A stretch of DNA of 64,000 nt from Cellulomonas chengniuliangii (GTDB lineage Bacteria; Actinomycetota; Actinomycetes; Actinomycetales; Cellulomonadaceae). Positions within the stretch are counted from its first letter, which is position 1. Each line of letters begins with the position of its first letter. The stretch covers positions 1,550,001-1,614,000 of the forward strand of contig NZ_CP101988.1 in the NCBI RefSeq assembly GCF_024508335.1, written 5' to 3'. The translations under genes and the position numbers were made by a program. Of this stretch, positions 11,269 to 19,757 are shown piece after piece. The notes beneath the pieces were generated by a model that saw only the letters and a program-made list of their open reading frames with translations, was not told where the DNA came from and searched no databases.

Positions 11269-11591
11269 CGCACCTCATTCCCGCCTGGGACTGTGTCTTC
11301 CCGGGCGTTGGATCGAACTGGCCGGCCGCCCTCGGTGGGGGCCGGTCACGAGCCCGACTCGGCCTGGTGGGGCTCCTCGCGCGCTCGTGCGCTTCGACCT
11401 TATCTCGCCGCGGCCCCCTTCGAGTGAAGGCGCTCACAGGATGGGAAGCGCTTTCCACGCGTATTGGCCGCTCGATTCACACCTGGGGGCCCTGGGTGTG
11501 ACGTGCCGGGAGGCGTGTGCACGCGGGCTGCGCCGTAGCATGGGCGTCCGACGAAGGTCCCGTGTTCCTGAAGAACGGAAGTCCGTAGCCC
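11269..11591. other. Divergent intergenic region between tkt and ctaB
   Basis: No gene is seen in these 323 bases. They must hold the tkt promoter (minus) and the ctaB promoter (plus). A TAGCAT box at 11536-11541 could be a plus-strand -10 element, but no good -35 is visible. A LacI-type near-palindrome sits at 11442-11457. Confidence 0.6.
11442..11457. promoter_or_regulatory. LacI/GalR-type operator-like near-palindrome
   Basis: TGGGAAGCGCTTTCCA has arms matching at 7 of 8 positions around a central CG, the layout of LacI-family and cre sites. It lies 174 bases before tkt and 134 before ctaB. It resembles, but is 2 bases longer than, the CebR/CelR operator TGGGAGCGCTCCCA known from actinobacteria. 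Which protein binds it is unknown. Confidence 0.45.
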
Positions 11592-12665
11592 GTGCGCACC
11601 ACGAGCCCAGCCCCCCTGGACGATGCCGGGGCGTCCGCCCGAGCAGCGGGAGTCTGGCGGCCCCCTGTCGTGGAGGTGGTCGACGCGCCTGCTGTCCTGG
11701 AGGTGGTCGACGCGCCTGTGGCGCAGGCCGCTGCCATACCCCCCGTGGAGGCCTCGAGTGCGGGATCCCGGCGCTGGCGGGCGATGCGGCGGACGGTCGG
11801 CGGCTACGTCTCCCTCACCAAGCCGCGCGTGATCGAGCTGCTGCTCATCACCACGGTCCCCACGATGATCCTGGCCCAGGGCGGCTTCCCGTCGCCCGGG
11901 CTGATGGTCGCCACGCTGATCGGCGGCGCCGCCGCGGCGGGTGGGGCCAACGCGTTCAACTGCTTCCTCGACCGCGACATCGACGAGGTGATGAACCGCA
12001 CCAAGCGCCGCCCGCTGGTCACCGGCGACATCACCCCGCGAGCCGCGCTCGTCTTCTCCTGGGCGCTGTCGCTGGCGTCGATCGCGTGGCTGGCACTGCT
12101 CGTCAACGTGGCGTCGGCGGCGCTGGCCGCCGTGGCGGTGCTGCTCTACGTCGTCGGCTACACCATGATCCTCAAGCGCCGGACGCCGCAGAACATCGTG
12201 TGGGGCGGCGCGGCGGGCTGCATGCCCGTGTTGATCGGCTGGTCGGCCGTCACCGGCGGCGTCTCCTGGGCGGCCGTGCTGCTGTTCGGGGTCATCTTCT
12301 TCTGGACGCCGCCGCACTACTGGCCGCTGTCGATGAAGTTCCGCCGCGACTACGCCGCCGCCAAGGTGCCGATGCTGCCCGTGGTCGCCGCGGACACGAA
12401 GGTCGCGCGGCAGATGATCGCGTACACGGTCGCGATGATCGCGTGCTCGCTGCTCCTGGCGCCCGTCGCCGAGATGACCTGGGTCTACACGGTGCTGGCG
12501 CTCGCACTCGGCGCCTGGTTCATGGCCTCGTGCATCGGGCTCTACCGGCGGGCCGTGGACCCGGCCCGCGGCAAGCTCGCCGCGATGAAGGTCTTCCACG
12601 CCTCGATCACGTACCTCACGCTGCTGTCCGTCGCGATCGCGGTGGATGTCTTCCTGCCCCTCTGA
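11592..12665 (+). CDS. ctaB: Protoheme IX farnesyltransferase (heme O synthase)
   Basis: This integral membrane prenyltransferase farnesylates heme B to heme O for cytochrome oxidase. The 357-aa protein has about 65 N-terminal residues beyond the usual family start, which is near [21 protein letters not shown]. The first Asp-rich motif [15 protein letters not shown] is near residue 120, and [20 protein letters not shown] is near 240; several transmembrane helices follow the UbiA pattern. The extension contains a 9-residue tandem repeat ([18 protein letters not shown]). The real start could be internal, but the GTG at 11592 is the first in frame. Its place opposite tkt is conserved in actinobacteria. 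Confidence 0.94.
   Translation: MRTTSPAPLDDAGASARAAGVWRPPVVEVVDAPAVLEVVDAPVAQAAAIPPVEASSAGSRRWRAMRRTVGGYVSLTKPRVIELLLITTVPTMILAQGGFPSPGLMVATLIGGAAAAGGANAFNCFLDRDIDEVMNRTKRRPLVTGDITPRAALVFSWALSLASIAWLALLVNVASAALAAVAVLLYVVGYTMILKRRTPQNIVWGGAAGCMPVLIGWSAVTGGVSWAAVLLFGVIFFWTPPHYWPLSMKFRRDYAAAKVPMLPVVAADTKVARQMIAYTVAMIACSLLLAPVAEMTWVYTVLALALGAWFMASCIGLYRRAVDPARGKLAAMKVFHASITYLTLLSVAIAVDVFLPL
11671..11718 (+). repeat. 27-bp period tandem repeat in the ctaB N-terminus
   Basis: The 21-base string TGGAGGTGGTCGACGCGCCTG occurs at 11671 and again at 11698, encoding a repeated EVVDAP. It lies in the non-conserved N-terminal extension. Confidence 0.8.
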
Positions 12666-12678
12666 CGAGGGTGGGCCA

Positions 12679-13662
12679 ATGCCCGAGTCCCCGCTGCAGC
12701 GGATCCTGCAGGACTACCTCGCGCACCTGACGGTCGAGCGCGGCCTGTCCCCGAACACGCTGTCCGCGTACCGCCGCGACCTGGCGCGGTACCTCGAGCA
12801 CCTCGCGTCGCGGGGCCGCACCAGCCCTGCCGAGGTGACCGAGGCCGACGTCGAGGACTTCGTCACCGTGGTCCGCACCGGCGCGGACGGCCGCGCGCCC
12901 CTCTCTGCCTCGTCCACGGCGCGCAGCGTGGTGGCGGTGCGCGGGCTGCACCGCTTCTGGGCCCTCGAGGGCCTCACCGGCAAGGACGCCGCCAGCGCGG
13001 TCCGGCCGCCCGCACAGCCCAAGCGGCTGCCCAAGGCGATCTCGACGGCCGACGTCGAGCGCCTGCTGGAGGCCGCCTCGGTGGGCGAGGGCCCCGTCCC
13101 GTTGCGCGACCGGGCCCTCCTCGAGCTCGTGTACTCGACGGGCGCGCGGATCTCCGAGGCAGTCGGCCTGGCCGTCGACGACATCGACCTGACGGCGGGC
13201 CGGGGGGCGGTGCGGCTGCTGGGCAAGGGCGACAAGGAGCGGATCGTCCCGGTGGGCTCCTACGCCATCGAGGCGGTCGAGGCCTACCTCGTGCGGTCGC
13301 GGCCCGTCCTCGCCGCAGGCGGCCGAGGCCTGCCAGCCCTCTTCCTCAATACCCGCGGCGCCCGGCTGAGCAGGCAGAGCGCGTGGGCTGTGCTGCGCGC
13401 CGCCGCCGAGCGCGCCGGCCTGCCGGCCGCGGCCCACATCTCGCCGCACACGTTGCGGCACTCGTTCGCGACGCACCTGCTGGCCGGAGGGGCCGACGTC
13501 CGCGTCGTGCAGGAGCTGCTCGGGCACGCGTCGGTGACCACCACGCAGGTGTACACGCTCGTGACGCGCGACACACTGCGCGAGGTCTACGCGACGGCCC
13601 ACCCCCGCGCGATCCGGCGGTCCGCGCCCTCGTCGCCACCCGCCGACGACGTCGCGCGGTAG
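12679..13662 (+). CDS. xerD: Site-specific tyrosine recombinase XerD
   Basis: With XerC it resolves chromosome dimers at dif during cell division. The 327-aa protein has an N-terminal SAM-like core-binding domain ([19 protein letters not shown]) and the C-terminal catalytic domain with the first Arg in [24 protein letters not shown] (His-x-x-Arg), [16 protein letters not shown] (His and nucleophilic Tyr). The ATG at 12679 has GAGGGTGGG upstream. Its fixed position before parA and scpAB, with no phage genes nearby, marks it as housekeeping XerD rather than a phage integrase. Confidence 0.92.
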   Translation: MPESPLQRILQDYLAHLTVERGLSPNTLSAYRRDLARYLEHLASRGRTSPAEVTEADVEDFVTVVRTGADGRAPLSASSTARSVVAVRGLHRFWALEGLTGKDAASAVRPPAQPKRLPKAISTADVERLLEAASVGEGPVPLRDRALLELVYSTGARISEAVGLAVDDIDLTAGRGAVRLLGKGDKERIVPVGSYAIEAVEAYLVRSRPVLAAGGRGLPALFLNTRGARLSRQSAWAVLRAAAERAGLPAAAHISPHTLRHSFATHLLAGGADVRVVQELLGHASVTTTQVYTLVTRDTLREVYATAHPRAIRRSAPSSPPADDVAR

Positions 13663-13715
13663 AGCCCGCCCGGGCGTGTCCGGTCTGTCGCCGCCGCACG
13701 GGGCGCCCGCTCCGG

Positions 13716-13721
13716 TAGGTT
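13716..13721 (+). promoter_or_regulatory. -10 box of a probable leaderless parA transcript
   Basis: TAGGTT lies 6 bases before the GTG at 13728 and no ribosome-binding site is present, the TANNNT-N6-start pattern of leaderless genes in actinobacteria. Confidence 0.5.
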
Positions 13722-13727
13722 GTCCGC

Positions 13728-14594
13728 GTGGCAACCGAGCAGACGACCGCGATGGAGCTCGACCCCGTCGGTCGACCCCTGCCGCTCTTCCCCGACCCCG
13801 CGCCCCTGGCCTCGCACGGCCCGGCACGCGTGATCGCGATGTGCAACCAGAAGGGCGGCGTCGGCAAGACGACCACCACGATCAACCTCGCGGCCGCGCT
13901 CGCCGAGGTCGGCCGCCGGGTGCTCATCGTCGACTTCGACCCGCAGGGCGCGGCGTCCGTGGGCCTGGGCATCAGCCCGCACGAGCTCGAGCGGACCGTC
14001 TACAACCTGATGATGGAGCGCAACGCGTCGCTCTCCGAGGTGGTGCGCGCCACGGGCGTCCCCAACCTCGACCTGCTGCCCGCGAACATCGACCTGTCGG
14101 CCGCCGAGGTGCAGCTGGTCAGCGAGGTCGCGCGCGAGTCGATCCTGGCGCGCGTGCTGCGGCCGGCGCTCGACGACTACGACGTGATCCTCATCGACTG
14201 CCAGCCGTCACTCGGGCTGCTGACCGTCAACGCCCTCACGGCCGCGCACGGGGTGCTCATCCCGCTCGAGTGCGAGTTCTTCGCGCTGCGGGGCGTCGCG
14301 CTGCTCGTGGAGACCATCGAGAAGGTGCGCGACCGCCTCAACCCGCGCCTCGAGGTCGACGGGATCCTGGCGACCATGTACGACTCGAGGACACTGCACG
14401 CCCGTGAGGTCGTGGCCCGCGTGCACGAGGCGTTCGGCGACACGCTGCTGCAGACGGTGATCGGCCGCACGGTCAAGTTCCCGGACTCCTCGGTCGCCGC
14501 GGAGCCGATCATCACGTACGCGTCGAACCACAGCGGCGCGAGCGCCTACCGCCAGCTCGCGCGCGAGCTCATCGCCCGTGGCGACGCCGCCTAG
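13728..14594 (+). CDS. ParA/Soj-family chromosome-partitioning ATPase
   Basis: This deviant Walker ATPase binds DNA non-specifically and is part of chromosome segregation. The 288-aa protein has an unconserved 40-residue head, the Walker A motif NQKGGVGKTTTTINLAAAL near residue 43, FDPQGAASVGLG near 75, and DCQPSLGLLTVNAL near 157. There is no adjacent parB, so it is the second, scpAB-linked ParA paralog typical of actinobacteria and not the origin-linked ParA. It overlaps scpA by 17 bases. Confidence 0.9.
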   Translation: MATEQTTAMELDPVGRPLPLFPDPAPLASHGPARVIAMCNQKGGVGKTTTTINLAAALAEVGRRVLIVDFDPQGAASVGLGISPHELERTVYNLMMERNASLSEVVRATGVPNLDLLPANIDLSAAEVQLVSEVARESILARVLRPALDDYDVILIDCQPSLGLLTVNALTAAHGVLIPLECEFFALRGVALLVETIEKVRDRLNPRLEVDGILATMYDSRTLHAREVVARVHEAFGDTLLQTVIGRTVKFPDSSVAAEPIITYASNHSGASAYRQLARELIARGDAA

Positions 14595-15519
14595 CCTGGT
14601 CGCCGAGCCGCCTGGCCACCACGACATCGCCGACCGGGCGGCCGCCCCCAGCGACGAGGCAGCGCCACCGTCGAGGACGAGCCCCTTCGAGGTGCACCTC
14701 GACAACTTCAGCGGCCCGTTCGACCTGCTGCTCGGGCTCATCGCCAAGCACAAGCTCGATATCACCGAGGTGTCGCTGGCCCGCGTGACGGACGAGTTCA
14801 TCGCGCACATCCGCGCCGCAGAAGGCGCCGCCGCGGCGGGCGGGTCCTCCTGGGACCTGAGCCAGGCCAGCGAGTTCCTGGTCGTCGCGGCCACGCTGCT
14901 GGACCTCAAAGCCGCGCGCCTGCTCCCGCAGGGCGACGTCGAGGACGCCGAGGACCTCGAGTTGCTCGAGGCGCGCGACCTGCTGTTCGTGCGGCTCCTC
15001 CAGTACCGCGCCTACAAGGTCGTCGCCCGCGACATCGGCGAGCGGCTGGCCGCCGAGGGGCGGCGGTTCCCCCGCTCGGTGGTGCTCGAGCCGCACCTGG
15101 CCGCGCTGCTGCCCGAGCTCGTGTGGCAGATCGGCCCCGAGCAGCTCGCCGTCCTCGCCGCCAAGGCCATGGCGCCGAAGGCCGCCCCGCCCAGCGTCGA
15201 CCTCAGCCACCTGCACGCCCCCGCGGTGTCGGTCCGCGAGCAGGCGGCGCTGCTGGTCGAGCGGCTGCGGCGCGGCGGGTCGGCGACCTTCCGCGCGCTC
15301 ACCGCCGACGCGGACTCGACCCTGATGGTCGTGTCCCGCTTCCTCGCGCTGCTCGAGCTGTTCCGCGAGGGAGCCGTCGGGTTCGACCAGGTCACCCCGC
15401 TCGGCGAGCTCACCGTGCGGTGGACGGGCGCGGAGGACGGCGACGTGCTGGTCTCCGACGACTTCGACGTGACGGACGTCTCACCTGACCCCCGCACCAC
15501 CCAGGAGCCCGACGCATGA
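14578..15519 (+). CDS. scpA: Segregation and condensation protein A
   Basis: ScpA is the kleisin subunit that bridges the Smc dimer and recruits ScpB. The 313-aa protein has the kleisin N-terminal signature FEVHLDNFSGPFDLLLGLIAKHKLDITEVSLA near residues 38-70 (only the ends are diagnostic), a helical middle with EFLVVAATLLDLKAARLLP, and a C-terminal winged helix around FRALTADADSTLMVVSRFLALLEL. The GTG at 14578 overlaps the parA end, and the stop overlaps scpB in ATGA. Confidence 0.93.
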   Translation: MATPPSLVAEPPGHHDIADRAAAPSDEAAPPSRTSPFEVHLDNFSGPFDLLLGLIAKHKLDITEVSLARVTDEFIAHIRAAEGAAAAGGSSWDLSQASEFLVVAATLLDLKAARLLPQGDVEDAEDLELLEARDLLFVRLLQYRAYKVVARDIGERLAAEGRRFPRSVVLEPHLAALLPELVWQIGPEQLAVLAAKAMAPKAAPPSVDLSHLHAPAVSVREQAALLVERLRRGGSATFRALTADADSTLMVVSRFLALLELFREGAVGFDQVTPLGELTVRWTGAEDGDVLVSDDFDVTDVSPDPRTTQEPDA

Positions 15520-16196
15520 GCGAGACCCCTCCCGAGCCCTCCGACGCCGACGCCGAGGCCGACGCCGCCGCGGCGGCGGCCCCGGCGGTCGACGCCGACG
15601 AGCTCGCATTCGACGTCGACGACCTGCCGGGCGGCGCCCTCGCGGCCCTCGAGGCGGTGCTGATGGTCGCGGACGAGCCCATCCCCGCGGTGCGGCTGGC
15701 CTCGGTGCTGGCACTGCCCACCGAGCGCGTGGAGGGCCTGCTGGAGGCCCTGGCCGCGGAGTACCGGGGGGAGCGGGGCGGGCGGGCGCGCGGGTTCGAG
15801 CTGCGCCTGGCAGGGGCCGGCTGGCGCATCTACTCGGCGCCCGCGTTCGCCGAGGTCGTCGGGCGGTTCGTGCTCGAGGGCCAGACGTCCCGCCTGACCC
15901 AGGCAGCGCTCGAGACGCTGGCCGTGATCGCCTACCGCCAGCCGGTCACCCGGGGACAGGTCTCAGGGGTCCGTGGGGTCAATGTCGACGGCGTGGTCCG
16001 CACCCTGACATCGCGTGGACTGGTGGCCGAGGCGGGGTCGGATCCGACCACTGGCGCCGTGCTCTACGAGACCACGGGATACTTCTTGGAGCGGATGGGG
16101 CTCGCGAGCCTGGATGAGCTGCCTCCACTTGCGCCCTATCTGCCGGACTTCGACACGCTCGAGGGCGTGGACATGGCGAACAGGGAGACACGATGA
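15516..16196 (+). CDS. scpB: Segregation and condensation protein B
   Basis: ScpB dimers bind ScpA and regulate the Smc ATPase cycle. The 226-aa protein starts with an acidic, Ala-rich tail (about 35 residues) followed by two winged helices: ALAALEAVLMVADEPIPAVRLA and RLTQAALETLAVIAYRQPVTRGQVSGVRGVNVDGVVRTL, of which IAYRQPVTR is the family hallmark. It is coupled to scpA and to rluB by 4-base overlaps. Confidence 0.94.
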   Translation: MSETPPEPSDADAEADAAAAAAPAVDADELAFDVDDLPGGALAALEAVLMVADEPIPAVRLASVLALPTERVEGLLEALAAEYRGERGGRARGFELRLAGAGWRIYSAPAFAEVVGRFVLEGQTSRLTQAALETLAVIAYRQPVTRGQVSGVRGVNVDGVVRTLTSRGLVAEAGSDPTTGAVLYETTGYFLERMGLASLDELPPLAPYLPDFDTLEGVDMANRETR

Positions 16197-17149
16197 GCAC
16201 AGCTGATGGACGACGGGGCGGCGCCGCGGGCGCGGGCCGTGGACGCGATGGCGCCGCAGGCGCAGCGCGTGGACGCGATGGCGGTGGCGGTGGGCGCGCG
16301 GGCGCCAGCCGGGGCGGGCAGGCGCGTCCGGCCCGCGGCGCCGGGCAGCCCGGGCGCCCTGCGCGCCCCGCACGGGCCAAGGCCCCCGCGCGCGCTCCGG
16401 AGCCGCTGCCGGACATGCACGACCCCGAGGGCGTGCGCCTGCAGAAGGTGCTCGCGACCGCTGGGCTCGGCTCGCGCCGGGCGTGCGAGGACCTGATCGC
16501 GGCCGGGCGCGTGACCGTCGACGGCGTGCCGGTGACCGAGCTCGGCGTCCGGGTCGACCCCCAGAAGGTCGCGATCCACGTCGACGGGATGCGCGTGCAG
16601 CTCGACACCTCGATGGTGACGATCGCGCTGAACAAGCCGCTGGGCGTGGTCTCGACGATGCACGACCCCGATGGGCGCCCGTCGCTGGCGGAGTTCGTGA
16701 AGAACCGCGAGGAGCGGCTCTTCCACGTGGGCCGGCTCGACGCCGAGACCGAGGGCCTGATCCTGCTGACGAACGACGGCGAGCTGGCGAACCGCCTGGC
16801 GCACCCGTCGCACGAGGTGCCCAAGACGTACTTCGCGGAGGTCGAGGGGCGGGTGCACCCGTCGCTCGGCAAGCAGCTGCTGAAGGGCATCGAGCTCGAG
16901 GACGGGCTCGTCACGGTCGACAGCTTCCGGATCGTCGACCAGACCGCGCAGGCGAGCCTGGTCGAGCTCGTCCTGCATGAGGGGCGCAACCGCGTTGTCC
17001 GGCGCATCTTCGACGAGGTCGGCTTCCCGGTGACGCGTCTGGTCCGCACGCAGATCGGCCCGATCAAGCTCGGGGACCTGCGCCCGGGGCGCACGCGCGT
17101 GCTCGGCAAGACAGAGCTGGGCACCCTGATGGCGCTGGTGGGAATGTGA
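16193..17149 (+). CDS. rluB: 23S rRNA pseudouridine synthase, RluB type
   Basis: It isomerises a uridine of 23S rRNA (position 2605 in E. coli numbering for RluB). The 318-aa protein has a low-complexity Gly/Arg/Ala head of about 75 residues, an S4 RNA-binding domain (VRLQKVLATAGLGSRRACED), and the catalytic core with the essential Asp in GRLDAETEGLILLTNDGELA near residue 182. The head is built from a 10-residue near-repeat (GRGRDGAAGA, ARGRDGGGGG) and is probably an unstructured RNA-binding tail. Its ATG overlaps scpB in ATGA and the stop overlaps tyrA in GTGA. Confidence 0.92.
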   Translation: MSTADGRRGGAAGAGRGRDGAAGAARGRDGGGGGRAGASRGGQARPARGAGQPGRPARPARAKAPARAPEPLPDMHDPEGVRLQKVLATAGLGSRRACEDLIAAGRVTVDGVPVTELGVRVDPQKVAIHVDGMRVQLDTSMVTIALNKPLGVVSTMHDPDGRPSLAEFVKNREERLFHVGRLDAETEGLILLTNDGELANRLAHPSHEVPKTYFAEVEGRVHPSLGKQLLKGIELEDGLVTVDSFRIVDQTAQASLVELVLHEGRNRVVRRIFDEVGFPVTRLVRTQIGPIKLGDLRPGRTRVLGKTELGTLMALVGM

Positions 17150-18261
17150 CCCAGGCGGTCGCGACGCAGGGCCCGGTGCGGGTGGTCGGCACCGGGCTCC
17201 TCGGCGCGTCCGTCGGACTGGGCCTGGCCACGCGCGGCGTCGACGTGGTTCTGCACGACCCGTCCCGCACCGCTTTGGCCCTGGCACGAGACGTGGGCGC
17301 CGGCCGCCCGGCTGCCTCCGACGACGCCGCGCCGGCCCTCGTGGTCGTGGCGGCGCCGCCGGACGTGACCGCTGACGTGGTGCGCGCCGAGCTGGCCGCC
17401 TGGCCGGACGCCGTGGTGACCGACGTCGCGAGCGTGAAGGGCTACGTCCTCGACGAGCTGCGCGCCGCCGGCGCCGACCTCAGCCGCTACGTGGGCTCCC
17501 ACCCGATGGCGGGCCGCGAGCGGTCCGGGCCCGCCGCCGCCGTCCCCGACCTGTTCGTCGGGCGCCCCTGGGTGATCGCGGACTCCGGGACGTCGTCCCC
17601 GCAGGCGCTGCTCGCCGTGCGCTCGCTGGCCGTCGACCTCGGCGCGATACCCGTCGAGATGGAGGCCGCGGCGCACGACGAGGCCGTGGCCCTGGTCTCC
17701 CACGTGCCGCAGGTCGCGTCGAGCCTCGTGGCGGCGCGCCTGCGCGAGGCCTCCGAGCCGGCGCTCGGACTGGCCGGCCAAGGGCTGCGGGACGTGACGC
17801 GGCTCGCCGCGAGCGACCCGGCGCTCTGGACGTCGATCCTGGCGGCGAACGCTGAGGCCGTGGCTGCTGTGCTGCGGGACCTGCGCACGGATCTCGATGT
17901 GGTGATCGAGGCGCTCGACCTGGCCGCCGCGGCCACCGGCCCGGAGAACGTGGAGCTGGGGGCCCTCGCGAGCATCGCGCAGGCGATCGGGCAGGGGAAC
18001 ACCGGCGTCGCGCGGGTGCCGGGCAAGCACGGCGGCGCCGCGCGGGCCTACGAGGTCGTCACCGCCCTGGTGCCCGACGTGCCCGGCGAGCTCGCCCGAC
18101 TCCTCGCGGACGTGGGCGATGCGGGCGTCAACCTGGAAGACCTCCAGCTGGAGCACTCGGCGGGCAGGCCCGTCGGCATGGCGTCGATGTCGGTGCTCCC
18201 CGGACGGTCGGAGCACCTCGAGGCGGAGCTCAGTGCCCGCGGATGGAGATTGGTGAGTTGA
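17146..18261 (+). CDS. tyrA: Prephenate dehydrogenase
   Basis: It performs NAD-dependent oxidative decarboxylation of prephenate to 4-hydroxyphenylpyruvate in tyrosine synthesis. The 371-aa protein has a Rossmann start (VRVVGTGLLGASVGLGLATRG), the catalytic GSHPMAGRERSGP motif near residue 117, a helical dimerisation domain, and a C-terminal ACT domain (VPDVPGELARLLADVGDAGVNLED) near residue 305 that suggests feedback control by an amino acid. Coupled starts tie it to rluB and cmk. Confidence 0.92.
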   Translation: MTQAVATQGPVRVVGTGLLGASVGLGLATRGVDVVLHDPSRTALALARDVGAGRPAASDDAAPALVVVAAPPDVTADVVRAELAAWPDAVVTDVASVKGYVLDELRAAGADLSRYVGSHPMAGRERSGPAAAVPDLFVGRPWVIADSGTSSPQALLAVRSLAVDLGAIPVEMEAAAHDEAVALVSHVPQVASSLVAARLREASEPALGLAGQGLRDVTRLAASDPALWTSILAANAEAVAAVLRDLRTDLDVVIEALDLAAAATGPENVELGALASIAQAIGQGNTGVARVPGKHGGAARAYEVVTALVPDVPGELARLLADVGDAGVNLEDLQLEHSAGRPVGMASMSVLPGRSEHLEAELSARGWRLVS

Positions 18262-18998
18262 GCACGGAACAGCAGGACGCACGGCGCCAGCAGGCGATCG
18301 TGATCGCGATCGACGGCCCGTCGGGCTCGGGCAAGTCCAGCGTCTCGCGCATGGTCGCCGAGCGGCTGGGGCTCGCCTTCCTCGACACGGGGGCGATGTA
18401 CCGGGCGGCCACATGGTGGTGCCTCGAGCGGGGCGTCCCGCTCACGGACACCGACGCGGTGGCCGCGCTGGTGCGCGAGCTGCCCCTGGTGGTCGGCGTG
18501 GACCCCGCGGCCCCCACAGTGCACGTGGGCGGCACGGACGTCGGCGAGGCGATCCGCACCACGGCGATCTCCTCGGCGGTCAGCGCCGTCGCCACGAACC
18601 TGGAGGTCCGTGCCGAGCTCGGCCGCCTGCAGCGCGAGGCCATCGCCGCCGAGCGCGTCCCGCAGTCCTTCTCCGAGGGCCGTGGCATCGTGGCGGAGGG
18701 CCGCGACATCACCACGGTGATCGCGCCGGACGCCGACGTCCGCATCCTGCTGACGGCCAGCGAGGAGGCCCGGCTCGCGCGCCGCGCCAAGGAGGTGCAC
18801 GGCGCCGCCGACGCGGCCTCGGTGCAGGCCACGCGCGACCAGGTGCTGCGCCGCGACCGTGACGACTCGACGGTCTCGGCCTTCCACGTCGCAGCCGACG
18901 GCGTCGTGACCGTCGACTCGTCGGACCTCGACCTCGAGGAGACCGTCCAGGCGGTCCTCGACGTCGTGGCCCGGGTCTCCGGGCGGGTGGCACTGTGA
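18243..18998 (+). CDS. cmk: Cytidylate kinase
   Basis: It phosphorylates CMP and dCMP. The 251-aa protein has the P-loop IDGPSGSGKSSVSRMVAERL near residue 23, LDTGAMYRAATWWCL near 47, and VAEGRDITTVIAPDADV near 155. Start choices are the ATG at 18243 (19-base overlap with tyrA) or a TTG at 18258 that overlaps the tyrA stop by 4 bases like its neighbours; the first residues are unconserved and do not decide it. The gene pairs with der, as in many bacteria. Confidence 0.94.
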   Translation: MEIGELSTEQQDARRQQAIVIAIDGPSGSGKSSVSRMVAERLGLAFLDTGAMYRAATWWCLERGVPLTDTDAVAALVRELPLVVGVDPAAPTVHVGGTDVGEAIRTTAISSAVSAVATNLEVRAELGRLQREAIAAERVPQSFSEGRGIVAEGRDITTVIAPDADVRILLTASEEARLARRAKEVHGAADAASVQATRDQVLRRDRDDSTVSAFHVAADGVVTVDSSDLDLEETVQAVLDVVARVSGRVAL

Positions 18999-19723
18999 CC
19001 GTCGAGGGGACCGCGCAGGCCGCGCCGCCGCGCGAGGCGGCGCCCGTGCCGGACGAGCGCCAGGCCCGGCGCGGCCACACGCTCGGCAAGTTCTTCGCCC
19101 ATGTGCTGTGGAACACCGAGGTGATCGGCGCGGAGAACGTGCCGGCCGACGGCCCCGTGCTCCTGGCCGCCAACCACTCGGGCTTCGCCGACGGGCCCGT
19201 GCTCGTGGGCGCGTCGCCCCGGCCCTCGCACGTGCTGATCAAGGCGTCGATGTTCGCCGGCGTGGTGGGGTCCGTGCTCCGCAACATCGGGCAGATACCG
19301 GTCGAGGAGGACGGCGGGCGCGGGTCGCTCGCGATGGCGCTGGGCGTGCTGCGGCGCGGCGGCGTGGTCGGCGTCTTCCCCGAGGGGAGCCGGGGCCGCG
19401 GAGATGTCGCGGACGCTCGCGCCGGAGTGGCCTGGCTGGCGATCAACGGGGGCGCCCGGGTGGTCCCTGTCGCAGTGCTCGGCACCCGCCGGACCGGGGA
19501 GCCCGTGGGCCGGATGCCAGGGCTGCGCCGGCGCCTCGTGGTGGAGTTCGGCGAGCCGTTGTCGCTCGAGCGGGCGCCCGGCACATCGGGCCGAGCCGCC
19601 GTCGCCCACGCCAACGAGGAGATCCGCGTGGCGCTGGCCGCGCTCGTCGGCTCCGCGGCGGAGCGGGCCGGCCTGCCGCTGCCCACGGACGACCCCAACC
19701 GAGAGGCTCAGGCAGCGCATTAG
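18995..19723 (+). CDS. 1-acyl-sn-glycerol-3-phosphate acyltransferase family protein
   Basis: PlsC-type enzymes acylate lysophosphatidic acid at the membrane in phospholipid synthesis. The 242-aa protein has the catalytic H-x4-D motif as NHSGFAD near residue 59, a downstream FPEGSRGRG substrate motif near 129, and [13 protein letters not shown]. The GTG at 18995 overlaps the cmk stop by 4 bases. Insertion of a plsC-like gene between cmk and der is frequent in actinobacteria. The exact acyl acceptor cannot be read from the sequence. Confidence 0.85.
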   Translation: MTVEGTAQAAPPREAAPVPDERQARRGHTLGKFFAHVLWNTEVIGAENVPADGPVLLAANHSGFADGPVLVGASPRPSHVLIKASMFAGVVGSVLRNIGQIPVEEDGGRGSLAMALGVLRRGGVVGVFPEGSRGRGDVADARAGVAWLAINGGARVVPVAVLGTRRTGEPVGRMPGLRRRLVVEFGEPLSLERAPGTSGRAAVAHANEEIRVALAALVGSAAERAGLPLPTDDPNREAQAAH

Positions 19724-19757
19724 TCGTCCGGCCCCCGGGCAGGGGAGAATAGGCCCC

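Noticed and set aside
12679-13662. Tyrosine recombinase as a sign of a phage or integrative element
   Set aside because: It is housekeeping XerD by sequence and by its place before parA-scpA-scpB; no att repeats or phage genes adjoin it.
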